Shown here in pieces: positions 30,816-37,771 of a stretch of DNA of 64,000 nt; the first letter of the stretch is position 1, and every line of letters begins with the position of its first letter. The notes under the pieces were generated by a model. That model was not told the DNA's origin, made no database searches, and worked only from the letters and a program-made list of their open reading frames with translations. Location of the stretch: the NCBI GenBank assembly GCA_965249645.1, contig CBDFML010000009.1, forward strand, positions 310,001 to 374,000, read 5' to 3'. This DNA is from CAVOEB01 sp965249645 (GTDB lineage Bacteria > Pseudomonadota > Alphaproteobacteria > UBA828 > JAPUJA01). Both the position numbers and the translations under genes were made by a program.

Positions 30816-32624
30816 TCAGGCGGCTTGGTCGGCCTCGTGCACGCGGGCGTCCTCGCCGACGGCGGTGATCTCGACCTGCTCGCCGCGGGGTCGGACGGCG
30901 AGCACCCGCGCCCGCAGGCCCCAGGCCTCGCCGTGGCCGAAGGCGAATTGAGTGCGCTCCTCCTCGGCCCCGGTGTAGGGCTCGAACTCGAGGTCCTCGC
31001 CCAGCACCACGTTCCTCGCGTTGGCACCGGGTTCGACCGGCCAGGGGCCGCTCAGGCTGCCGTCGCGCTTGCGAAGCGCTAGATAGTGGGCTGACGGCAC
31101 GGCGGACTCCATACCGTTCTCCTCGGCCGTCTCTTCCGTCGCCTCCCACTCCAGCGGCTCGCTCAAAACCAGGGTGCGGCCCTCGGTGGCGACCACCTCG
31201 CCGCCCTGGCCCCAGCGCGGCACGTCGTGGGTGATGGCGATGAGATCGCCGTAGGTCGGGATCAGCCCCTCGAGCTCGGTGCGGAAGGTGACGATGCGCC
31301 TTCGGTAGCGGTTGGCGGCCGCCATGTAGAGACCTTCGCGCATCGCCTGATCGGCGCCGGTGCAGCCGAACAGCTCGACCGTGGCGGGCTTGTCGGTGGC
31401 CTCGGCGGTGCTGTCCGGCAAGCTTGCCGTGATCTCGTCGGGCGCCCAGGTGCGCGCAGAGTAGTAGGTCACGGTCACTGCGTCGGCGGTGTCCTCGCCC
31501 GGCATGACGTACTGCACCCGGAAGCTGCCACGCACGATGTTGCGCGGTCCGAACAGCGCCACGGGAAGCGTGCGCGCCTCGTCCCGAACGATGCGTAGGA
31601 TGCCGCCCTGGAGGAACGGCAGCGCCCGACCGCAGCGAGCGATCCGCGTGAGCGCCTCCCACACCGTAAGGCCCTGGTCGAACACGCCGTCGAAACGGTC
31701 GCCCCGGGCCTGCCAGATCTGGTCAAGTGCATGGATCGCCGCGAGATCGATGCGGGCGTCGGAAAGCCCGGCACCGTAGGGCGCGCGGGCGGCATCGACG
31801 AAGGCCCAGGCGATGGAACGGGTGGCCTGTGGCTCAGACCAGCCGCTCTCGGGGTCCCAAACCGGCAGCTTGCGTGTGACGATGCAGTTTATCATGCGCG
31901 CCGAGCGCTGGGAGAGATTGTCGGTGGCACGCATCTTGACGGCGAGCAGGGTGACCTCGCCGAATTCCGTCATGTCCTCGAGAAACGTCTTCAGCCCGCC
32001 CCAGCGGATCTCGTGCCCGGCACGGGCGTCGCCGCTCTTGTCGTTGGTGCGGCGGGCGCGCACCTCGTAGCGCCCGGCGTCAACCGTGTAGCGGTAGCTC
32101 TTGCGCTGCGGCGTGTTGGTGGCGGCGGTCACGCTCTCAGAGGCGATCTCCAGCCAGTCGCCGCTAGCCTCACCCTCGTCGTCGACGGCGCGGGCTTCGA
32201 CCTCCCATTCGATGGTGCGATTGCTGAGACTGCCGTCGTTAGCGGCGTAATAGAGCCCGCGCGGCATGACGACGTCGATGCCGATGACGGTCGCCCTCGT
32301 GCCGGCCGGATTGGCGGTAAAGGGACCGACCCAGCCGTCCTCGCCCTCATCGCGCTCATTGGCGCCGATCAGCTCCTGGCCGGCGATCTCGGGCGCGGTG
32401 ACGACGTCAGCCTCGAACAGGGTGATGGCACCGCCGGGCGGCACGAACTGAGTCCCCACCTCCTCGAAGGAGGCGATCGGGGTGTCCTCGATGCGAACCT
32501 GCTCGAGGTCGTAGTGTCCCTGACCGATGCAATGCAGCTGATACAGGTACTGGTCGTTCTCGTCGTAAGCAGTCCACGGCGTGGCGGCGAGATCGGGATA
32601 GACCCGGTGGCGGCCATAGATCAC
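30816..32624 (-). CDS. tail tip/host-specificity protein (TipJ-like), main part
   Basis: A 602-residue tail-hub protein related to lambda gpJ and TipJ, expected at the tail tip in contact with the host. QATRSIAWAFVDAARAPYGA, the ALTRIARCGRALPFLQGG segment and the GDLIAITHDVPRWGQ domain are typical. The readable frame continues upstream to about 32755 with LTGFGNTPAPSPTYSLQAQG and QPIPVIYGRHRVYPD. This is the normal junction to the N-terminal half, which is encoded in another frame at 32698-33144. One base missing from a G run near 32755 separates the two. The gene is therefore frameshifted or mis-assembled, and GTG 32624 is probably not a genuine start. Confidence 0.85.
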   Translation of the reverse strand: MIYGRHRVYPDLAATPWTAYDENDQYLYQLHCIGQGHYDLEQVRIEDTPIASFEEVGTQFVPPGGAITLFEADVVTAPEIAGQELIGANERDEGEDGWVGPFTANPAGTRATVIGIDVVMPRGLYYAANDGSLSNRTIEWEVEARAVDDEGEASGDWLEIASESVTAATNTPQRKSYRYTVDAGRYEVRARRTNDKSGDARAGHEIRWGGLKTFLEDMTEFGEVTLLAVKMRATDNLSQRSARMINCIVTRKLPVWDPESGWSEPQATRSIAWAFVDAARAPYGAGLSDARIDLAAIHALDQIWQARGDRFDGVFDQGLTVWEALTRIARCGRALPFLQGGILRIVRDEARTLPVALFGPRNIVRGSFRVQYVMPGEDTADAVTVTYYSARTWAPDEITASLPDSTAEATDKPATVELFGCTGADQAMREGLYMAAANRYRRRIVTFRTELEGLIPTYGDLIAITHDVPRWGQGGEVVATEGRTLVLSEPLEWEATEETAEENGMESAVPSAHYLALRKRDGSLSGPWPVEPGANARNVVLGEDLEFEPYTGAEEERTQFAFGHGEAWGLRARVLAVRPRGEQVEITAVGEDARVHEADQAA

Positions 32625-32697
32625 CGGGATCGGCTGGAGGAGCCTTGCCTGGTTGCCCTGGGCCTGCAGCGAATAGGTCGGACTCGGCGCCGGCGTG

Positions 32698-33144
32698 TTA
32701 CCGAAGCCGGTGAGCGCCGGCTTGGGCGGCGGCAGCAGGACATTGACCAGGGCGGGAGCCCAGCAACCCGACCCCTGCCGTGATCAGCGAGATGCCGATG
32801 CTCGAGGTGACGCCCAGGGCGCCTGCGATGACGCCGCCGAGATAGGGAGCGGCGACCATGACGGCGATCATGAGGATGGTGCGGAGCGGATTCTTGCCGC
32901 CCCCGCCGCCGCCCTGGGGCAACGGCACGAACACCACCAGGTCGCCGTCCGCGATCAACGTCTCGTGCCAGTGCGATCGCAGCACCGGTGAGGCGTTGCG
33001 CAGACAGATCGTCGGGCACTCGAGGTCCTCGACACCGCGACCGTCGAGCCATTCGCGGATCGAGAGCGGTTCGGCGACTGCGATCACCTCCCGGTCGCGG
33101 TCCGGCCGGAACGGATTCCTCAGCATGACCACGGTGCCGGTCAT
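32698..33144 (-). CDS. tail tip protein N-terminal part (frameshifted from TipJ)
   Basis: 148 residues. A ubiquitin-like opening (SIREWLDGRGVEDLECPT) and the sequence GDLVVFVPLPQGGGGGGKNP lead into membrane-like helices (TILMIAVMVAAPYLGGVIAG). The protein should then run on into the TipJ body. Instead, after TAGVGLLG the frame leaves the expected APALVNVLLPPPKPALTGF and soon stops. Restoring one G at the GGG near 32755 joins the two frames. The start overlaps the NlpC/P60 gene stop by 4 bases. Confidence 0.75.
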   Translation of the reverse strand: MTGTVVMLRNPFRPDRDREVIAVAEPLSIREWLDGRGVEDLECPTICLRNASPVLRSHWHETLIADGDLVVFVPLPQGGGGGGKNPLRTILMIAVMVAAPYLGGVIAGALGVTSSIGISLITAGVGLLGSRPGQCPAAAAQAGAHRLR

Positions 33145-33548
33145 CGCGTGTCTCCGGTGAAGCGATAGAAGCCCTCGATCCGCCAGTCGTGGGTCGCGAG
33201 ATCGGCCGGGCGTTGGAACACGACGCCGATGTCGCGCGCGGCATGGAGGACGCCGCCGCCATCGACGGCGAGCCACAGCCCGACATGGACCGGATGACGG
33301 GACTGGCGCACCAGCACCGCATCGCCCTCGCAGGGACGATCGGCGAGTTGCCAGCGCCGCCGCTCCGGGTGATGGCGGAAGCCCGCCAGAACCGCGCGCA
33401 GGTCCCCGGTATCGACCGGGATCTCGGGCACCTCGATCCCGAACTGCTCCCGCCAGCACCAGCGCGCCAGGCCCCAGCAATCGAACGCGTCCGGTCCGCG
33501 CCCGCCCGCTTGCCACCGGCGGCCGATCAGGTCTTCGGCCCAATGCAT
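33141..33548 (-). CDS. NlpC/P60 tail-associated peptidase
   Basis: A 135-residue cysteine peptidase of the type found in tail assembly gene clusters (lambda gpK, GTA orfg14-like). Catalytic Cys is in FDCWGLARW and the His in HPVHVGLWL. It probably cleaves peptidoglycan cross-links during entry or tail assembly. It lies between the DUF1833 protein and the tip protein, its usual position, and overlaps the tip gene by 4 bases. Confidence 0.9.
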   Translation of the reverse strand: MHWAEDLIGRRWQAGGRGPDAFDCWGLARWCWREQFGIEVPEIPVDTGDLRAVLAGFRHHPERRRWQLADRPCEGDAVLVRQSRHPVHVGLWLAVDGGGVLHAARDIGVVFQRPADLATHDWRIEGFYRFTGDTR

Positions 33549-34091
33549 CTAGCGGGTGAGGCCCGGGAACCGCGTGGCGGTATAGAGATCGCCCGGAAAC
33601 GCCTTATTGCCGATATCGAGCATGCGGGCGCGCCCGGTGGCGCGGAACACGTCGACCTCGACTTCCGTGAGCGTGAGCGTGATCGGCGGGTCCATCTGCG
33701 GACCCTCGAGGTCGGTCGAGAGATAGGGCCGGTAGGTGACCTCTATCCTCTCCAGGCTGGTCGCGGCGGCGTCGAGATGACGGACGATCTCGCGGCTGAC
33801 ATTGTCGAGCGTCACCGCGATCTCGGGTACCGGCGCGGTGTCCACCGGCGGCTGTTCGAGCTCGAACCCGAGGGCGACGAACCGCACCATCTCGCCCGCA
33901 TGTAGGGGGGCATCGGCCTCGAGGCGGGCGTCGAAATCGGCGTGATCGCGCACCACGCGAATCGCGGTGGGCGCGCCGTCGTCGTCGACGAAGGCGGGAT
34001 GGCGCAGCTCGAGGGTGTGCAGGATGACGGTGTCGGCGGGTGCGGAGGCGTAGGCCTCGCGGATCGCCTGCTCGAGCGCCGGATCGGGCAT
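33549..34091 (-). CDS. DUF1833-type phage tail protein
   Basis: 180 residues. ILHTLELRHPAFVDDDGAPT near the start, MVRFVALGFELEQPPVDT, and the closing GRARMLDIGNKAFPGDLYTA match phage proteins upstream of NlpC/P60 peptidases, a minor tail or hub component. The ATG at 34091 starts the conserved region; the longer frame upstream overlaps the neighbouring gene. Confidence 0.8.
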   Translation of the reverse strand: MPDPALEQAIREAYASAPADTVILHTLELRHPAFVDDDGAPTAIRVVRDHADFDARLEADAPLHAGEMVRFVALGFELEQPPVDTAPVPEIAVTLDNVSREIVRHLDAAATSLERIEVTYRPYLSTDLEGPQMDPPITLTLTEVEVDVFRATGRARMLDIGNKAFPGDLYTATRFPGLTR

Positions 34092-34092
34092 C

Positions 34093-34632
34093 TCAACGCC
34101 CGCCGCCGTCGGGCGGTTCCTGTTCGAGCGCCTCGTCTTCAGGCATCGCGGACTCGTCCGGTTCCGGGCCCGGCTCGGACTCCGGCTCATCGGCGCTCGG
34201 CATCGGTTCCGGTCCCGGCAGCAGGCCGGGCTTGGGATGGCCGCGCTTGATGGCCAGCCAGGTGCCGATGAGCCTGTCCATCTCGGCGGGCAGCCCGGTG
34301 CCGCCAAGACGCAGCTGATTCAGCGCTTTAAGGATGGCGTCGAGCTGATCGCCGATCGGCATCTCCCGTGCATAGCGCTCGGCGCGCAGCCGACGCGCCT
34401 CGATGCGGTCGACGGCAAGCGTGTCCAGCCGCTCAGCAAGCTCGGTCTCGGTCTCGAGGTCATGGGTCCTGAGATCGATGCCGGCGGCCTGATCGCCGTA
34501 CTCAAGGGAGGCGACGCGGGCATAGTGGCGCCCGTCGAGCCGGCAGAGCCAGGTGAAGGCGCCGTCCGCCCAGTCGGTGGGCGGCCGGAAGTGCGCGCCG
34601 GTGGGGCTTTCCACATAGCTGATGAGATGCAT
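34093..34632 (-). CDS. phage tail protein of unknown function with acidic Pro-rich tail
   Basis: 179 residues. The N-terminal MHLISYVESPTGAHFRPPTD is followed by a helical charged region (THDLETETELAERLDTLAV). A Pro-Glu-Asp-rich C-terminus (PEPMPSADEPESEPGPEP) is probably disordered. It is encoded between the RCC1-repeat tail protein and the DUF1833 gene, 1 nt from the next start. It may be a fibre chaperone or cap, but no family was recognised. Confidence 0.65.
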   Translation of the reverse strand: MHLISYVESPTGAHFRPPTDWADGAFTWLCRLDGRHYARVASLEYGDQAAGIDLRTHDLETETELAERLDTLAVDRIEARRLRAERYAREMPIGDQLDAILKALNQLRLGGTGLPAEMDRLIGTWLAIKRGHPKPGLLPGPEPMPSADEPESEPGPEPDESAMPEDEALEQEPPDGGGR

Positions 34633-34642
34633 GGGCGCCTCC

Positions 34643-36163
34643 CTAGTAGAGCTCGACCCGGGCCATGACCGTGGGGTAGTTGGCGCTGCCCTCGACCCCG
34701 AGCTTGTTGTTGGAATTGCGCCCGGCGGCCCAGACGGTACCGTCCGCGCACCGCACGAAGAAGCCGGGTTCCGAGGTGTAACCGTGGGCTACCACCTCGA
34801 CCGCCTCCCATACGTCGGGTGGCATGGGCAACGGCCATTGCACGGGCGTCGCGGTCTGACCGGTGCCCCAGGCGCCGTACTTGCCGTAACGGCCGCAGCT
34901 GTAGACCCGGCCGTCGGAGCCCAGCATGACCGTGGAATGGCGATGGGCGGAGCCGTCGTAGGCACCGCCGGTCGAGATCATCCGCGCGGTGACGCCGTCC
35001 GGCAACGCGACCCGGGTCGGCGAGGTGATGTCCCCGGTGGTATTGCCGATGCCGAGCTGACCCTGGCCGTTGTAGCCGCAGGCATGGGTGTTGCCGTCAT
35101 CGCAGGTGAACCAGAGTTGCGCGTATTCGCCGCCGCCCCAGAGATCGACGGCGGCACCTACCCCGCTTGGTAGCGGCAGTTGTCCGAAGAGGTGACGATC
35201 CGTGGTGGCGCCGTTGCCGTGGAAGCCCTGGCCGCCATAGCCGGCGGTCCAGATGCTGCCGTCCTTCAAGAGCACCGCGGTGGCGGGGCCGCGCGAAGAG
35301 CCGCAGGGCGCCACCTTCTTGACGCGTGATGTGGCCTGCAGCCCGGCCACCTCGGTAAACAGGTTCTTGTCGTTGGTGCCGTCGTCGACGCCGAGCTTGC
35401 CACGGTGGTTGGCGCCTACCGCCCACAATTTGCCGTCGCGGGTGAGCGCGAAGCAGGCGTTGTAATCGCCGTGGCCGGGCCAGAACTCGACCACGTCTTC
35501 GAGCACCACATCGCCGGTCTTCTTCGCCTCCACCGGGCTGTAACTGTGGTTCGTGTTGCCTTGCGCGAGATTGCCATAACCACCGTGGCCCCAGGCCCAC
35601 AGGCTGCCGTCCTTGCAGAGCGCATAGAAGCTCGTGTTGTTGGTGGGATAACCCCGCACAACGTCGACCTTGATCACCTCGCGGCCCACGATGCCGGAGG
35701 CGCGGCCGATGTCGGTTGTATCGATACTGCGGGCATAGCCGTTGCCGGTGGCATTCCCCCGACCCTGTTGGCCGTGGCCGTTGTAGCCCCAGGTGACGAC
35801 GTCGCCGGTATCGGTCAGCATGGCGACGGAGCTATAGGAGCCCACCACATAGAGCGGCCGCCCGGAGACCGGATCGTCGGCATTGGTGCGGTTGTCCCAG
35901 ACCAGGTAGCGGAGGTGTTGGGGGTTGTAGGCGTTGCCCTCCATGGCGAGCTCGTTGTTGTTGTTGGTCCCGCTCATGCGGACGGTGCCGTCGGCCATCA
36001 CGAACGCCATGTAGTAATTGGTGATATCGGAGGCGCATCCCTTGCCGGGGTAAGAGGCCTCGCCGTTGAGCAAACCGATGCAGCGTTGGCTCGCCGGCAG
36101 CTTGGGGTATCGCGGCGGCGGCGCCCGGCGCGGCAGGTCGGCGGTGATGGTGGAGTTCGCCAT
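34643..36163 (-). CDS. RCC1-repeat tail fibre/receptor protein
   Basis: A 506-residue protein built largely of RCC1-type blades. At least six repeats have the W/Y-x-x-G-x-N/G-x-x-G-x-L-G pattern, for example LWAWGHGGYGNLAQGN, LWAVGANHRGKLGVDD and HACGYNGQGQLGIGN. They should fold as a seven-bladed beta-propeller. The N-terminal 40 residues (PRRAPPPRYPKLPASQRC) probably attach it to the tail. Its position between tail and tip genes argues for a receptor-binding or fibre role. Start and previous stop overlap as TGATG at 36163. Confidence 0.8.
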   Translation of the reverse strand: MANSTITADLPRRAPPPRYPKLPASQRCIGLLNGEASYPGKGCASDITNYYMAFVMADGTVRMSGTNNNNELAMEGNAYNPQHLRYLVWDNRTNADDPVSGRPLYVVGSYSSVAMLTDTGDVVTWGYNGHGQQGRGNATGNGYARSIDTTDIGRASGIVGREVIKVDVVRGYPTNNTSFYALCKDGSLWAWGHGGYGNLAQGNTNHSYSPVEAKKTGDVVLEDVVEFWPGHGDYNACFALTRDGKLWAVGANHRGKLGVDDGTNDKNLFTEVAGLQATSRVKKVAPCGSSRGPATAVLLKDGSIWTAGYGGQGFHGNGATTDRHLFGQLPLPSGVGAAVDLWGGGEYAQLWFTCDDGNTHACGYNGQGQLGIGNTTGDITSPTRVALPDGVTARMISTGGAYDGSAHRHSTVMLGSDGRVYSCGRYGKYGAWGTGQTATPVQWPLPMPPDVWEAVEVVAHGYTSEPGFFVRCADGTVWAAGRNSNNKLGVEGSANYPTVMARVELY

Positions 36164-36810
36164 CAATAGTCGCCCCCGAACAACGTGACGTGCACATTGC
36201 CGGTGACGACCTCGTTGGCGTTCTGAGGCAACCTCCCGGCAAGCGCCTGGGTCACGAGCAGCCAGCGGTCGCCCGTGGCATCGAGCCAGGGCAACTGCGT
36301 GGGATCGAGGCCGGAGGCGGCCGGATAGCCGTCATAGCCGGCGCGGGCCGGCACCGTCGTCGACCAAAGGGGCCGCCAGCGATAGATATCGACACTGACG
36401 GCGCTGACTTGGCTGATAGAGTTGCCGGGGGTGTTCTCGAGGGTGAGCACGGTATCGGTGCGGGACGAGAGCTTGTACTCGCCCCGGTTCGCCGCGCCGC
36501 CACTGGCCAGCGTCAAGAGCACACCGTCATGGAGCGCAGGCCAGGTGCCGGTCGACCGGGTCACGGTGAAGGGGTCTTCGTCTGCCGTGGTGCCGGGCAC
36601 GATGTCGGCGGTGACACCGTCGCCGACGACCTCGTAGCCGCCGAACTCGACGATCGCCGTCGTCTCGCCGTCATTGGCGAGCGCGATGGCGTGGATGCGG
36701 GTCCCGTTGCTCCCCGGCGTGAGCAGGTCCTGGGCCGCATTGGCGCTCTCGGCGAGCAGGGTTGCGGCGTCCTGACGGTAGGCAGCGACGAAGATCGGTT
36801 GATTAGCCAT
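36163..36810 (-). CDS. phage tail fibre-associated protein
   Basis: 215 residues, beta-rich. It begins MANQPIFVAAYRQDAATLLA; the middle has VLLTLASGGAANRGEYKLSS and the end GNVHVTLFGGDY. No family was recognised. It is tightly coupled to the RCC1 protein (stop and start overlap) and lies directly after a short collar-like protein, so a distal tail or fibre-base role is likely. Confidence 0.65.
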   Translation of the reverse strand: MANQPIFVAAYRQDAATLLAESANAAQDLLTPGSNGTRIHAIALANDGETTAIVEFGGYEVVGDGVTADIVPGTTADEDPFTVTRSTGTWPALHDGVLLTLASGGAANRGEYKLSSRTDTVLTLENTPGNSISQVSAVSVDIYRWRPLWSTTVPARAGYDGYPAASGLDPTQLPWLDATGDRWLLVTQALAGRLPQNANEVVTGNVHVTLFGGDY

Positions 36811-36821
36811 GGGCGGGCTCC

Positions 36822-37259
36822 TCAGATGAAGGCTTCGGCAAGCGCGACCAATGCGCCGGCGCTCACTTGCGGGGTCACGTCGATGCGGAGACTCTCGTCG
36901 CTCCCGGCATCCTCGATCGCGGTCTCGAGGCCCCGGCCGGCCGCGAGCTTGGTCGAGAGCTTGCCGGCCATGGTGTCGTCCGTCGAGACGAGGACGTTGC
37001 CGGTGGCAGCTTGCGCGGCATCGCGGGCGGCCTCGGCGTCGTCCCGCGCGGCCTCGGCATCCGCGACCCCTGCGGTCACGGTGCTCCCGGCCGCCGCAAC
37101 ACTCGCCTCGACATCGCCGATCGCTTTGGCGACGGTCTTGACCGTGCCGCCCTCGGTGGTGACGGTGGTATCAGCATCGCCGTGCACGATCTCGTGCAAG
37201 AGAAGGCTGTCGGTATCCGCGCGCTTCACCGCCGCGCGCAGGTCGGCTTCGATGGTCAT
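36822..37259 (-). CDS. phage tail fibre/connector protein with Ala-rich helix
   Basis: 145 residues. The central Ala/Asp/Glu heptad-like stretch (AGVADAEAARDDAEAARDAA) would form a trimeric coiled coil, as in fibre shaft connectors. The C-terminus (LETAIEDAGSDESLRIDVTP) resembles short beta caps of fibres. It precedes the two larger fibre-type genes in transcription order. No named family. Confidence 0.65.
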   Translation of the reverse strand: MTIEADLRAAVKRADTDSLLLHEIVHGDADTTVTTEGGTVKTVAKAIGDVEASVAAAGSTVTAGVADAEAARDDAEAARDAAQAATGNVLVSTDDTMAGKLSTKLAAGRGLETAIEDAGSDESLRIDVTPQVSAGALVALAEAFI

Positions 37260-37291
37260 GGTTTGCTCCGGTGTGTGGGAACGTGTGCCCG

Positions 37292-37771
37292 TTACCAGGC
37301 GTTCGGTCCGGGCAGGGTCTCGTGGACGAGGGTGTGCAGTTGATCGATGCTCGCCGTGAGGCCCGGAATGTCCTCCGTCAACAGCAATGCAAGACCGCCG
37401 TCGCTCAACGTCGGCCGCGCGCGGATCTCAAGCTCGCTGGTGATCTCCCACAAATTGCCCCGATAGGGCGTCGCCTCGAACTGCCGGGTGAAGCGGGCCT
37501 CCTGGGGCAGCAGACCGAGACCGCCCAAGAGATCGATCGTGAACCAGGCGCCGCCTTCCTGGGCCGTCCAGCGGTACCAGCCCTCGAACAGCAGAAACTG
37601 CTCCGAGCGCATCACCCAGCGCACGGTGATGCGGCTCGGCACGTTGGTGAAACGCCGGCGCTGGCGGGCCGGGCCCGCCTCCATCTCGGTGCGCAGGATC
37701 GCCTCGCCCGGCCGTATGCCGTACTCCTGGATGGTGGGCAACGGCAGGTCATCGGGCCAAACGGCGGTCAT
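37292..37771 (-). CDS. phage minor tail protein
   Basis: 159 residues beginning MTAVWPDDLPLPTIQEYGIR, then ITVRWVMRSEQFLLFEGWYR and GGAWFTIDLL. Its position right after the tape measure (4-base overlap) and its beta-sandwich-like composition match the distal-tail or minor-tail proteins of lambdoid siphoviruses. The exact counterpart is uncertain. Confidence 0.75.
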   Translation of the reverse strand: MTAVWPDDLPLPTIQEYGIRPGEAILRTEMEAGPARQRRRFTNVPSRITVRWVMRSEQFLLFEGWYRWTAQEGGAWFTIDLLGGLGLLPQEARFTRQFEATPYRGNLWEITSELEIRARPTLSDGGLALLLTEDIPGLTASIDQLHTLVHETLPGPNAW

